DNA of 64,000 nucleotides from Pararge aegeria. Taxonomy: Eukaryota > Arthropoda > Insecta > Lepidoptera > Nymphalidae. The stretch is from assembly GCF_905163445.1 (NCBI RefSeq), contig NC_053184.1, positions 17,422,001 to 17,486,000 of the forward strand, read 5' to 3'. This document shows, piece by piece, positions 34,048 to 46,025 of the stretch. Under the pieces are notes generated by a model. It searched no databases. It saw nothing but the letters and a program-made list of their open reading frames with translations, and was not told the origin of the DNA. How positions within the stretch are numbered: the stretch's first letter is position 1; every line of letters begins with the position of its first letter. Both the position numbers and the translations under genes were made by a program.

Positions 34048-35725
34048 TTTATTTATTTATTTATTTATTTGCGTTCACAAACAACAACACAGTATCACAT
34101 TACACAATGGTATACATAGTACAAATAATTACTCACTGCGGCGTCAACTGCGTAAACCACATATTACAAGAAATATATGTTAATGGGGCTTATTCAAAAG
34201 CTAATAAAACATTATTGTTGCAACAATTTCTACAAAAATACAAACAAAAAAATATATAAGAAGGAGATCTGTTATTTATCAATATCTTGTGATCGCAAAA
34301 CTTTGTCTGTAACAGTAATTGATTATCACCCGGAATACTAGTATATAAATTTAATTCTAAGACTATTTTAAACGATCTATGACCAACTTCTTAAAGGCGC
34401 CTATTCGCGTAGAAAAAATGTCTATATTATTAAAGTTCTCGTTATATGATTGTGTCATTCTAAATAATGGAGAACGCTTGCCTGCATTGGTGCGACACAT
34501 AGTAGTAGAAAAAAGCTGATGCATTCGATTCTTTCGTATTGGAGTTCTAAATGGTATTCTATAACAAAGTTTTCGGGTTAAGGTAATACAGTCATATTTA
34601 TTATGACACAAGTCATATAAGAGCATCGCTTCCAGTTGTTTTCGTCTAGACTTAAGGTCAAGTAGGTTATACTTTTTAAGCAGTTGGTCATACGAGAGGT
34701 AACTCTTAGTACATTTGTAATGCAATATGCGTAAAAATTTTTTTTGTACAGTCTCAAGGCTCTTATTATACTTGTCATAATAAGGGTTCCAGATACAAAC
34801 GGCGTATTCTATTTGTGAACGTACTAATGTCTTATACAGGTGTATATACGTTGTGGCTCGTTTAAAATTATTACTAGCTCTCATTATAAAACCGTACATT
34901 TTATAAGCTTTATTTATAATATTTATGACATGTGAATCTAGGTGTAGTTTACTGTCCAAGGTTATTCCTAGGTCTTTAATTAAATCAACTTTTTCCAGAC
35001 TAACTCCACAAAGTAAATACGTAAAATTGCTACTAGTATTTTTTTAGTAAAAGTTATTTGTTTACATTTGTTCAGGCTTAAATTTAATTTATTGTCTGTA
35101 CAATATGCTGTGAATCTATTAAGATCGGCTTGAAGAAGGCTATGATCCTCTGTCATTTCAATAGTTTTAAATATTTTAAGGTCATCTGCGTAAAGGAGTA
35201 TTTTACTGTTTTTGAAACATTTATGTATATCATTTATAAATATAATAAATAAAAGAGGCCCAAGAATAGACCCTTGTGGAACACCAGAAGTTATCACAGC
35301 CGTCTTCGAGACATGACCATTAACAAAAACTTTCTGACTGCGATTTCTTACGTACGATCTGAACCATCGCCACAGATCACCACGTATACCGTTATAGACC
35401 AATTTTTCCAATAAGCGTTTATTATCCACCCTATCGAAGGCATTTTGGAAGTCTGTATAAATGGCATCTGTCTGTTTATTATTATCTAAATTTTCAAATA
35501 ATTGTGTTGTAAACACAAGAAGGTTAGTAACTGTGGAACGTTTTTGTACAAATCCATGTTGTTGTGGAATAATGATATTGTGTAGTATAGGATAAATTGA
35601 ATCATGTACAATTCGTTCAAAAAGTTTAGACAGCACAGGTAATATAGAAATCGGTTAGTTAGTTGGTTACTGTTATATATTTGAAAAATCTGCTTGTGAA
35701 AACACCATTCTTCAATCTTGTTCAC
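34048..35725 (-). mobile_element. Jockey-type LINE, 5'-truncated and frameshifted
   Basis: A non-LTR retrotransposon on the minus strand. The first frame (35636 to 34980, about 218 codons) is a reverse transcriptase domain: LSKLFERIV near the start, TDFQNAFDRVD at residues 61-71 with a catalytic Asp, GVPQGSILGPLLF at 118-130 and YADD at 149-152. The second frame (34959 to 34363, 198 codons from its first Met) is the C-terminal region after the RT. The two are separated by a one-base slip in a run of A (seven T at 35039-35045 on the plus strand). A stop near 35655 breaks the upstream 'PISILPVLSK' block. No ORF1 or endonuclease domain is present, so the copy is truncated. The 3' UTR ends in a TAAA-type tail (34048-34072). 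It is dead as an autonomous element. Clade assignment (Jockey versus CR1) is from motif style. Confidence 0.88.
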
Positions 35726-36147
35726 TTGAAATCTACATCACGATTCTCGCTTGACCCTATACACTCCAATTTCGACGGTCGTGCTGATACTTAAAGCAAA
35801 TAGACGATTAACTTAATCTGTTTTCATTTCTGGACGGCTGTTAAGATAATTTGTAGATTCGTTCAAGTGTAGAGCGGCTAATAGGAACGGTTATATATTT
35901 TTGGCTGTACGTATTTTCAAACGGTCTGTAGTGTCATTTAATAGAAAATCATACTAAAAAATACATTCTTCTTTTAAAAGCCCATAATAATTGAATGGAG
36001 TACATAACATTATTATTAAATAATAATTAATATTAGATAAAAAAACGCTTAAAAGTCCGTCGTAATTTTCTCTTGATTTTTTGCCTAAATCTACTCAAGC
36101 TAATTTAGAATTAATAAAGGTATCCTTGAATAACTTTCGATAGTATA
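35726..36147. other. No recognised gene; unassigned
   Basis: AT-rich; nothing supported. Confidence 0.4.
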
Positions 36148-36240
36148 GCATTAATAAAGTATCCAATAGTGGATAGAAGCAGGCGTTACTTTGCGGGAAA
36201 AAATAATTCAAAATTTTAATTTTGAATTATTTTTTTCAAT
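36148..36240. repeat. Family E end plus a 16-bp perfect AT-rich palindrome
   Basis: 'ggatagaagcaggcgttac' is the family E end seen reversed at about 60.14 kb. At 36198-36235 two perfect 16-base arms ('aaaaaataattcaaaa' and its complement) flank a 6-base loop. Confidence 0.6.
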
Positions 36241-36433
36241 AGTATCCAATAGATCTTTTTAAAAGTTATTTTTTTCGTTTCTTTATCTTATTTGTCACTG
36301 ATGTCGTTCAAATATCTTTGCCTTAGCGCAAAGACATTTAAAGTGTTAAGTTCTAGGTTGGATTATTCGCTTTGATAGTTAAGGAACTAAGCTGGTTTAC
36401 TTGGCTTTGGTCGTTGTGTTTTGTACCGGTACG

Positions 36434-36980
36434 CAGTGGCGTGCATAGAGGGTATGCACAGGGTATGCAGATGATATAAAATGAAGAAATACTGAAGGGT
36501 AGGCTTGTTATAATTCTTACAATGCCTATCCTTAAGTTATTTTCAACTTTCTGGAGATATTCTTGATTTTATTATCCACGCAGTGGCGTGCACAGGGTTT
36601 TTGACCAGAGTATGCATAAAGCAGGTACGTGGCATAAAATGGAAATTTTCCCCTCTAATACGACTTATATAAAATAATTTGGGCTTGCAGTGCTTTTGTG
36701 CATGTATGAAGTGCACGCCACTGTATCTTCGCCACTTCATCTTCTTGGTCCGCTAATTATTAGGATAAGTAAAGTCGTCACTGCCGTTAAGTGAGATAAG
36801 TTTTATTTAAGATAATCTAGAAGAAGTCTAGAAGGAAATGGAAAAAAGAGTTATAAAAAACATAAGGATAGGCATTGTAAGAGTTATAAAAACCCCTTCA
36901 GTATTTATAAATCGCACTGGAGATTTTCTTCATTTTATATCATCTGCATACCCTGTGCATACCCTCTATGCAAGCCACTG
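36434..36980 (+). mobile_element. hAT-type MITE, family A subtype II, with nested insertion
   Basis: The left end 'cagtggcgtgcatagaggg' and right end 'accctctatgcaagccactg' form long inverted repeats. Both arms carry the subtype II interior ('tataaaatgaagaa', 'gataggcattgtaag'). A subtype I copy sits inside. No matching 8-bp flanks, so rearrangement between copies is possible. Confidence 0.75.
36591..36723 (-). mobile_element. hAT-type MITE, family A subtype I, nested
   Basis: 'cagtggcgtgcacagggttt' at the left and 'agtgcacgccactg' at the right. Flanks TATCCACG and TATCTTCG match at 6 of 8 positions. Confidence 0.85.
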
Positions 36981-36982
36981 CA

Positions 36983-37125
36983 TGTAAGGAACATCCTGCA
37001 CAGTTTCGCCCTATGTCCACCAACCTGAAGCCTGGAAGGTGTTAAACCTCATGTGCCTGTAATGTCACCGGCAACCACGCCGGAACACAGTAATGCCACT
37101 GTTAGAAAACTACTATCATGTGATA
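36983..37125 (+). repeat. Repeat family R3 copy
   Basis: 'ccctatgtccaccaacctga', 'catgtgcctgtaatgtcacc' and 'ccggaacacagtaatgccac' follow the family order, directly after the MITE at 36980. Confidence 0.65.
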
Positions 37126-38074
37126 CTGCTGTCAAACGCTAACTCGCCATTAAATTAAAAAAACTAATTAGAGTTTATTGTGTAATGTGCCATTTGCGTG
37201 TTAACATCAACAGCGTTTCTAATGGTAATGTGTAATTTGCATCGCAAATACATATAAGTTATAATGGAAAACAGTACAATGCATATGCCGCAAGAAAGTA
37301 GTTAAAACTACTTGTGGCGATATTTGTGTAAAAGAGTTTAGCTGCCGCTTGAACGCCTTGCTTGATATAACTTTCGGAGTTCCGTACTTTTGTGGAGTCC
37401 CCTACCCAAAGGCATGGGCGTACCCAGGGTGAGGGTGGACAGGGGAGGGCAGATCAAGCATCAATATTTAAACAAAATAAAAAATTTCCTTTTATTAAAA
37501 ACCATTTAAACTTATAGCTGTGATATTAAGGCACGCCTTGAAAGTCCACCCTTAAGCTACCCGATTGAACAACTTGACATGGATAAGTGGGGTTTTAATT
37601 GTCATGGCTCTTAAAATCCATGGTATTAAGTTAAATTTTTCCTTTTCACTAAACTGCTCTAAAAATTTTTTTTTTCTTACTGCTCCTAAAGAAGTTTCAC
37701 TCCAAATCTCAGAAATGAAACTAAGATTCTCATTAACTCGCCACCTATATGGAGCTGGGCAAATAATTCGTACATCCGATAAATACCGTGACGAAGCTAT
37801 CAGAGTTCGATGCACTCGCGATAATATCGTCCGAACTTTTTATTTGTCAAGGTGATAACTAAGGAGCTACAACCGGTATTTATTATTTTCCTCTATAGAC
37901 CGAATTCCCGGAATAGAAATATTTTATTATTTGAACATTTTTATTAAAACTATGGAATAGTAAATGTTTACGGGTGTAGGTATATAAAAATATAGCACAA
38001 TTTAAAAACGAAATGGACTGTAACAATATTCATATTAAAAGAAAAAATTGACTTGTTGTGCAGTTTACTAGGCT
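37126..38074. other. No recognised gene; unassigned
   Basis: Around 37422-37560 'gggcgtacccagggtg' resembles the edge of a common MITE-like repeat. Overlapping frames on both strands at 37552-37855 have no domain. Confidence 0.4.
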
Positions 38075-38460
38075 ACATAAAATTAATAATTCATTCAAGG
38101 GAAATTGTGTATTATTTTATAACAAATTACCGAATGAAATATTTGAGATGTCTCGATATGTCAACAAGTTCAAAGTTTATATAAGCTTATATAAAATTCA
38201 TATTATAATATTAAGGATTACTTAAACGATAAAAAAGCTTGGGTGTGGATTTGTCTACTTCATAGCTAAATATTAATTGACTGTGATATAAGAAGGTAAA
38301 GACTGTGGTAATAAGATGGTGAGCTCTTCATAGACCAGGGCGCATTTGGAACCATTGGCTTTAGGTTTAATTTGCTGAACTAAGTCCTCACAATTATGTA
38401 AACGTATATGTATGAACGCATCATAAGTGCCTGGCCAGGCCTAAATGAATAAAAAATATT
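38075..38460 (+). mobile_element. Jockey/CR1-type LINE, C-terminus and 3' UTR
   Basis: 'ggaaattgtgtattatttta' encodes GNCVLFYNKLPNEIFEMS and 'gattacttaaacgataaaaa' encodes DYLNDKKAW, in separate frames after small losses. The 3' UTR (38320-38460) shares 'tcatagaccagggcgcattt' and 'gcatcataagtgcc' with 46.92-47.10 kb. Confidence 0.7.
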
Positions 38461-38627
38461 TAAACTGAACATTCGAATTGTATTGATGTATAAAGATAGC
38501 AGAAAGTGTAATTTGCACTGTAAAGATGTGTCAATACAGTGCTCGCTACCGCGCCAGATGCGCGGGGATACCTACTAAAAAAGACGAGTTATCAGTTAGT
38601 TGTTAGATGCGAGCGGGTAAAGAGCGC

Positions 38628-38694
38628 GCAAAAACCTCAAATTTGATCTATGACAGCGTAAGCCGCTGTTATAGCTCCAATTTGAGGTTTTTGC
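38628..38694. repeat. 31-bp near-perfect hairpin, candidate small-RNA precursor
   Basis: Arms 38628-38658 and 38664-38694 are complementary at 28 of 31 positions. In plus-strand RNA one of the three differences is a G-U pair, leaving two mismatches. The loop is 5 bases (TAAGC). Flanks extend the stem imperfectly to about 38605 and 38715. The arms are not seen elsewhere in the window. A microRNA-like precursor, a long-hairpin RNA or a palindromic MITE remnant are all possible; the small loop argues somewhat against a standard microRNA. Confidence 0.6.
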
Positions 38695-38779
38695 AACGCA
38701 AATCGCACACGCAAAGTAAATCCTGCTAATCCAAGCTACAATACAACAAAAGTAAATTTCGAAGATGTGAAGGCTTCGA

Positions 38780-39276
38780 GGTAGTCAAATCAACTACTTA
38801 CTCTCATAAATAGACAAACACCAAAGGCTATTAAAATAGCTATTAACTGATCGGGACCATAACGTCCGCGAGACTAATGAAACAATGGTGTGGTAATAGC
38901 CACATAAAGTGTTACGTAGAAATTCCCTATCAACCGTAAACTTAATATCCGTCGATTTAATTAGGTCTTGGCGGATTTTGAAATGCTGTTTCAACTTAAA
39001 ATACAACTGTGAATTCTGACGAAAGTGGTTTTACTCAATTTTAATCCGATAACTACACTTTCACTTACAGAGCATCTATAATACAATGTCCAGCATGGCT
39101 TTTGATATGATAGAGGTGACACCGGACATTTTTAATTCTATCTTATGTATATATATGTCAGTGATGGATCAGTTATTCATAATTATCGTCTAACCCAAAG
39201 TTACAGAGCAAAAAAGTGTATGGTCAAGATGTTTTAAATAATAATTTGTAAAATTGAAAAAAAGGTTGACAGCAAA
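38780..39276. other. No recognised gene; unassigned
   Basis: Nothing supported. Confidence 0.4.
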
Positions 39277-39312
39277 TAAAATCAGTGCAGCGAAAGTACT
39301 GCACTGATTTTA
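39277..39312. repeat. 14-bp perfect hairpin
   Basis: TAAAATCAGTGCAG pairs perfectly with CTGCACTGATTTTA around an 8-base loop. Confidence 0.7.
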
Positions 39313-40888
39313 ATCATTTCTTTACTAAATGAAAGCCTTATTATCAGGAAGGAACATAGGCAATAATTTATTTGAAAGAAAGTTGGAGATCCTTAGAAAC
39401 ATAACTATTTCAATTTAGTCTAGCTCTAGAAATAACAGATTTACTTAGTCCCTACATTTTTTTTAATCGCGATAAAAGTCTACGTAAAATGTCAGGTAGG
39501 ATATATAAAAAAGTTTTTTACATCTATGTAAATACCCTTGATGATAAAACTATTTATTCGAATAAAAAGAATAATGAGGTACAATTGAAACAAACTTTGT
39601 TTCTACCGGTGATCTAAAAAAAAGTGGAACAGCAAATTTAGCTGCTTCTTTGGTTTACATTATTACAATTTTATTAAAGATCTTCCAATTTTTTTTAGAT
39701 TAAATTTTAGTCATAACTTTGTGATAATAAAGCTTTCTTTTGGCGAAGAAATGGAACAAAAGAACCAACAAATAAAAGAAATCTCCCTCTTTATAATATT
39801 ACTATAGATACATATATTTGTTTTGTTTATACTTATTTAGTTTTATTTTTAGGTCAGTGGATACATAGGTTATTTTAGATACATTGACCTTACGGTTTCC
39901 ATACTCAAAGGTTTCTGAATTCTAACCAACCGCTTTCTGTCAGCCTGTCAATAGTTAAACCCGCATCAATATTTTTTATCTGTTAACAACTAATAGAGAT
40001 TATGAGTAAGCAGACAAGCAGTCTGACATATAAAAAATGTTGCAACGCTCTAAGAACGGTTCTATCGGAATCTGCGCCATAATTCCGGTTTTCAAATAAT
40101 CACGATAAATTTATGAATAAACATGAATACCGAATAGCAATATACCGAATAGTTTGCTTTTCGGATTTTACTTTTAGACGAAGTTATCTTTGTTTTAACA
40201 GCCGTTTTAGCGTCTTTGCGTGTTGCAGATAAGCTTTTTGCCACGTGACACGTTCGCCACACTAATAATATGCCTTTTTTTTTTTTTTAAATATGTGTAA
40301 ACACAATGTGCTTAATATTAATAGTAAGGTTTTTGTTTAAGTTCTTGATTTCTCACAATTTTATATTAATATTTTAACAGTTCCAGTTCCTCCATACATT
40401 ACAAACACATTAGTAAACTAAAACTAATATGACAAATAAAACAAAGGGATTTTTATTGGTGCTCTTATTATAACGCTTATGTATTATAGGACCGCGTGAG
40501 GTCACTTATGATGGAGTTTACGAAGCCGGTATAGGATTTCAATGCGGTACTCTTTCTTATTAGTTACTTGGGGAGGGGGGTCCCTCCCGAAATAGATGGT
40601 CAAAGGTCTGGTGGAGTCGTCGCACATATCGTCGGAAGTGGTGTTAAAGCAATGTAGGTAGTATTTCTTGTACGAGTGTCCAGGTTAAGTTGACAGATTC
40701 TTTCATTGACGTCAGCATAATGAATTAGCAACACTGGGTATAGGCTTACAGACAGCATATAGTTATCCCGTACTTCATACTGTAGTACTCATTGGGCACG
40801 TTAAACCAAGAGCGCGTACTGCCGGGCAAGGTTGCTTATAAAGTAACACTTGTATAAATGAATTTTGGATTTTGCCATTTTAAATAAA
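39313..40888. other. No recognised gene; unassigned
   Basis: AT-rich with poly-T near 40274. No exon or recognised repeat. Confidence 0.4.
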
Positions 40889-41005
40889 GCGGTGATAGCG
40901 CAGTAGGTAGGAGCTCGACTTCACTTTCGGGGGCAGAGTTCGAATCCCAGTACGCACCTCAAACTTATCTAAGATATGTGCATTTTAAGTAATTGAAAAT
41001 ATCAC
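40889..41005 (+). mobile_element. SINE family 3, head only
   Basis: 'gcggtgatagcgcagtaggt' is the tRNA-like 5' end and 'gagttcgaatcccagtacgc' the B box. It ends in the family 'gaaaatatcac' and is truncated 3'. Confidence 0.8.
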
Positions 41006-41054
41006 TATTTTTTAGTTTTAATTTCTTAAGTTAATATTCCTGATACCCTTTTAG

Positions 41055-41282
41055 TAAAGTGTTCATTATTCTACTAGTCAAGTATTTGATACCAATATTG
41101 AGGGAGTGATTAAACAATATACCAATTTTTGGTATCTTCTCTTTCTTTGACCGATTTTCATCAAACATAGCTAAGAACTCATCAGACTAATTCGCTTTAA
41201 AACAAAAAAACAAACATAATCGGTTCATCCGTAGCTACGATGCTACAGACAGACTGATACACACACACAGACACGCTGCTAA
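41055..41282 (+). repeat. Lepidopteran repeat ('accgattttcatcaaacat' type)
   Basis: 'gataccaatattgagggagt', 'accgattttcatcaaacata', 'aatcggttcatccgtagcta' and 'cgatgctacagacagac' are in the order of a widespread lepidopteran repeat. Confidence 0.55.
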
Positions 41283-41773
41283 AAAAATTAAAGTCTATTA
41301 ATATTTCATGCGCGCCACGTACTTATTTGCATCAGTAATAATACCAAGAAAATATATTTAAAATTATCTAGTTAGTTTAACTCCACACATACATATGATT
41401 AAGTAAGTAACCATGAGCTGTTTGCATTACAACTTCCTACTGGAATACATAATTACATAACTGTTTTAAAAGAAAGAAATAACTGAAGAAACATTCTGTT
41501 TTGTAAGCGTTAACAGCCCAACTTCCCACCCGTATCATATCAATGGCGTAGGCAGACCGGTACATGGTACCCGTTAATAGAATATATCCGCACTAAAAAC
41601 AGACTTAATTATATTGTTAAACTACTAAATAGCTGGGAGTAAGCGCTTGCTACTTTTTGTATCTTTCACACTTCCATTACAGCAGTATTTTGTTAACGCT
41701 TTTCTTCTATGTTATAATTTTAAACTAAAATGAAAGACGTTGTGCAAATGTTTAATAATGGTTCGATTTGACA
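41283..41773. other. No recognised gene; unassigned
   Basis: Nothing supported. Confidence 0.4.
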
Positions 41774-42009
41774 GCAGATCGGCGCAGTGGGCAGCGACCC
41801 GAATTTCTGCGTCAAAGGCCGTGGGTTCGATTCCCACGACTGGAAAAATGTTTGTGTGATGAACATGATTTTTTTTCAGTGTCTGGATGTTTATCTGTAT
41901 ATTATAATATTCATCAGCTATCTTAGTACCCATAACAAGTTACGCTTACTTTGGAGCCAGATGTCGGCGATTTGTGTATTGTCGTAGTATATTTATTTAT
42001 TTATTTATC
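41774..42009 (+). mobile_element. SINE family 1, nearly complete
   Basis: Head 'cagatcggcgcagtgggcag', B box 'gtgggttcgattcccacg', body in order, TTTA tail at 41990-42009. Confidence 0.9.
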
Positions 42010-42704
42010 CTAGTCAATCATTCAGTTGATGAAATGTGTGTTTAAAGTCCTTCTTTATCAAAAAAAATCGAAAGAAGCTTAGTTCCATTGAGGATGTATT
42101 CATCTATGAAATTTAGTTATTTGACGACACAAAGAAACCTAAAGGGGTTGGCGTTTGGAAGATTATGACATACGGGTTGATATCAAATATTTAATTTTAG
42201 AATGCAAATCGTAAATTCTAAGTACCTCTGCCAGCTTTTAAAAGATTTTTAGCTCCATCTAGTATGACGATACAGTGCTGTAACCGTTTTTTATTTTATG
42301 TATAAAATAACGACCAATTACCACCCAAGTCTTTTGTAACCGAAGCCCGCCAACCCTCATATTATCTCCCTCTCTGACATGAAGACAAGATGTATCCGTG
42401 GCTCTGCCCAGCAGTCTCCAACAAGACTTGAACGTTGATGACGTAGCTTTACGTTCACATTTACAAATTAATAGCGACAATTTCGATCCAATTCAAGGTG
42501 GACTAGACTAATACCTATATTCCTTATACCACCGGCGACACAGTCTTTGTACGAATAAAATTAAATTGCCATTAGCTAAACCCAAAAATTCAAAATGATA
42601 ACTGTACTAAAATCGATACTGATAGCTCACCCGATTGGCAAATTTAGATCCAGTGATTTAGTACTTTTAAGTTAATAACTAATAAAAGCGGTGATAACAT
42701 AGAC
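42010..42704. other. No recognised gene; unassigned
   Basis: 42340-42480 may be an old repeat ('cagcagtctccaacaagac') but I cannot place it. Confidence 0.35.
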
Positions 42705-42945
42705 AGCCGATTGGCGCAATGACCCTGCTCTTTGAATCCAAGGTTGTGGGTTTGATTCCCACAGTTGTAAAATGTTTGTGTGACACTTTGTTTTTCAGTG
42801 GTTGGGTGATTATATAGTTATAAATATATGTTTAATATTCATAAAAATATTCATCAGTTATCTTAGTACCTACCCATCCACAAAATCTACGCTTACTTTG
42901 GGGGCTAGAGGGCGATATATGTGTTTTGTCGTAATACATATTTCT
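42705..42945 (+). mobile_element. SINE family 1, nearly complete
   Basis: Head 'agccgattggcgcaatgacc' is shortened. B box 'gtgggtttgattcccac' has one change. The body and 3' block are present. Confidence 0.88.
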
Positions 42946-42971
42946 TTATATTGCATAATCCAAAATATTGC

Positions 42972-43080
42972 TTTGAAGCAGGCGTTACTTTGCGGAATTC
43001 CATGATATAAAATGAACATTAAACTTCTTTTTGAAGAAATTATTAACATCGTAAAGATTCTGCTGCTCTTCGCATGAGAT
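42972..43080. repeat. Family E rearranged fragment
   Basis: 'aagcaggcgttactttgcgg' (family end, reversed) is followed by 'gtaaagattctgctgctctt' in the opposite sense, so both halves of the inverted family structure are represented. Confidence 0.55.
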
Positions 43081-43394
43081 TGGCTTCTCATGAGAACCAC
43101 TTCAGCCCGCTAAGCCATTAGAGACAGTTACCCCGCACACAAATGTACTTCATAATTTATTGGTCAAGTAATCCCAAGTGATTATTCTTGCTAACGTTCA
43201 GGATTAGCGCCATTATTCAGGAATCGTGGAATTATGTTGTCAAGCATGTTGCGATTTGAATCTGCAAATGAATTACCCGCAATTATTACCAGTCGATTAC
43301 GAAAAGGAGTACGGCGGGCCCGGAACAAATTATAAATTGGCACGTCACAAAGAGATTTAAAGGGAATAGCGGAGCTTCATTATTTAGCGTTCTA

Positions 43395-43618
43395 TTCCAT
43401 AGTACTAACATATGAAACTTTGTATGGACGGATGGATGGATGTGTGTTACTCTTTCACGGGAAAACAACTCAGTCAATTTGACTGAAAATTGGAATAGTG
43501 ATATGTTATAAACTGGATTAACGCAAGGGCGACTTTTTATTTCAAAAAAATTAACGGTTCCCGCGGGACTTATGATAAACCAAAAAAAACACGGACAAAG
43601 CCGCGGGTAACAGCTGGT
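43395..43618 (+). repeat. Repeat family D, fullest copy
   Basis: From 'aactttgtatggacggatgg' through 'tactctttcacgggaaaac', 'cggttcccgcgggactta' to 'aaagccgcgggtaacagctg'. The order mirrors the reversed copy at 12.7 kb. Confidence 0.65.
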
Positions 43619-43765
43619 ACTACATTAAAAAGGCGCGAATCGCCTATTGGCTATGGCTTCGATAAGTTTGTGACATAACTTATAACTGGACTGAGAAGAG
43701 GGGTGCTTTTTAGAGTTTAGTAAGTGCATTTTTAATTTTGCAACTAAACATCTACGCAACACCTG

Positions 43766-43868
43766 GTACCAATGCGCACTGGGCCAGCGTGGTGAACTAC
43801 AGACCTTTACCCCTCACTCATGCCTTGTAGTGGGCCTTAATAGTTTGATATGATGATGACGATGATGA
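43766..43868 (+). mobile_element. SINE family 3, 3' end
   Basis: 'gcgcactgggccagcgtggt' to a TGATGA tail. Confidence 0.75.
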
Positions 43869-43886
43869 ACGAAACATCTCTTGCTT

Positions 43887-44059
43887 TTTCGGTGAAGGAA
43901 AACATCGTGAAGAAACCTGCATGCCTGAGTGCTCCTTGTTCCCCGAACCCATGTGAAGATGTCTACCAATGGCACTCAGCCATCATCGTGGACCATAATC
44001 TCATCTTGAGAGGACATCCATGCCCTGCAGTCAGCCGGTAACGGGTTGATGATAATGAT
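43887..44059 (+). mobile_element. SINE family 3, second 3' part in tandem
   Basis: 'ggtgaaggaaaacatcgtga', 'cctgcatgcctgag', 'gccggtaacgggttgatgat'. It directly follows the previous copy in the same orientation. Confidence 0.75.
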
Positions 44060-44062
44060 TAT

Positions 44063-44290
44063 GAATGCGGGACTGTCTGTATGTAATTCGTTACCTTCGC
44101 ACTACGCGTCAAGTAAACCAATCACGCCGTAAATTAGCACATAAATGGCTTCTCGAAATTTGGCACGTAGATGGCTTACATCCTGGGAGAAGATACAGGA
44201 TACTTTTTTGCTCAAAATTCAAACGGTTCCCGAGGGATTTTTTTATTATATATATATCGATATGTAAATAGTGGCCAACGAGCAACGGGT
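44063..44290 (+). repeat. Repeat family D, variant
   Basis: 'gaatgcgggactgtctgtat' and 'aaacggttcccgagggattt', then 'gagcaacggg', fit the start, middle and end of family D with a diverged interior. Confidence 0.45.
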
Positions 44291-46025
44291 TTTTAATGTT
44301 GAGTGCCGCCCATGAAGATCAAAGCGTTGCCGGCTTTTGAAGAATTTGTCAGCCCCTTGAACAACCTATACCGTAGTTTTGAAGGGTACCCCCGTAAAAA
44401 GAAGATTGTTCTACAATTGTTAATTGTTATAACCTGTCATCTGATAGGTCACTTTGTGTTTCGGGCATTTATTGTACTTAAGGTATAATGAAACCATTGT
44501 TTCCCTTTTTCTCGAAATTAATTTTAATATTTTGTCCCATCTATACTTGATAACGAATAAAGCGTTTCGATGTCTTTGGATCGTCATTATCACAGGCTTC
44601 CATCTGTCAGTCGTAATGCTTTGAACAATAGTTTGCTCATTCGTTGCCATTCCTGCAGATCGATATCGGGAGATGAATGCCTTCGGAGATAGTCAAGAGA
44701 TAGTAATTAGATATTGCGAAGCGGTGATCTTTCTTTGTATAGAGCAAGTTAGTTATGCGGTTAGTCAAATGGGATTATATGGATGAATACATTGAGCTTA
44801 TGTAACCGGTGGCCAAGATTTATTTGATATTCAGATTCTTGAAATCAGTAAACTTGATCACGGTGTCTACTATATCAGTCATGAATATTTTATACAAGAT
44901 CGCGTATTGTTTGCCCGATCGCATCAGAGGTGGGATTTATGTGTCTTAGACACTTTTTGTTTGTTACCTAAGATGCTATATATAACATAGGATGCCCTTC
45001 AAAAACGGAAACGCATTCAATAAAAGCAGCAATTCTCCTATTATTGAGTTACTTAACAATAAAAAAATGTATCTGAGAGTTTTCATTGCTTTCTTTCCCT
45101 CTTTTTAATAGTAAGTTTTGATATTTGAAGCCAAATTATTTATATCAATCTTTTTGTTAGTGAAATGAAGTTTTATTCGCTGAATATGAGCTTACATGGG
45201 GTTTTATTATAATATAACATTCCTTCATATTCTACTATTAAGCATGCGAAATGTAAAGTGCACAACAAGAACAATCATTACACATGTCTGCAAAATCTTG
45301 TTGAACAAGCATTGAAAAGTTAATAATTAAATTATACAGGTAATATCAATGTTATCATAATAATTTCAAAATAATATTATTTTTAATTCGAAGTCATATA
45401 CTCGGATATTGTATAGAAACATTTTTTACACAGCCAATGCGGCAGATTTTTCTAAAAAAAAAACGCGTAGGTTTGTTTTTTTTAGTCCTGCATCTAATTT
45501 ATTGTAGATTTTAAGGCACATAGCAAAGGGGGATTTCGCGGTTTGTTTTAATTTATATTTAACCTGGTATCTGCGCATGTATATAGTGGGTACCTGTTAT
45601 TGTAGTGACACTAATTTTATTTACAGTGCGGCCACGATTTAAATGCCCTAGGGAATAATGGCGCTTTTTGATTGATGGCTCATTTTTTATTCGATAATGT
45701 ATCTGAAATTAATGGCAGAGATAATTCTCAACGTTTTTATTCCCAAGGTTAACATGACTGGTTCTTTTTTTATTTGCGTACGTAACTTTTGTACCCATGA
45801 GGTAGTTTTTTTATATATATAATAGTTTTTTTAATACATAGTTCCAGATAGTTGTTTTTTTGTTTACAATTTGGCTTGTAAGAGTTCTTTGACCATCGCG
45901 GTTCAGTTTGTAGGTACTTTATTAAGTGTTTTTTATATTTCGTTTTTATAGCATGAACCTTATGTTGAGATTAGTACCTACCTCCTATAGATATAATAGG
46001 TGTCATGTTACGTAAACCCTGGCGT
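44291..46025. other. No recognised gene; unassigned
   Basis: Mostly AT-rich. The short frames at 44303-44488 and 44420-44650 have no domain. Confidence 0.4.

Noticed and set aside
34578..34778. Extra frames inside the LINE
   Set aside because: Shadow of the C-terminal LINE frame in another phase.
39277..39312. Resembles a bacterial intrinsic terminator
   Set aside because: The window is clearly animal DNA; the hairpin is reported only as a structure.
42259..42480. Minus-strand frame possibly from a repeat
   Set aside because: Some words look familiar from lepidopteran repeats, but the order and boundaries could not be supported.
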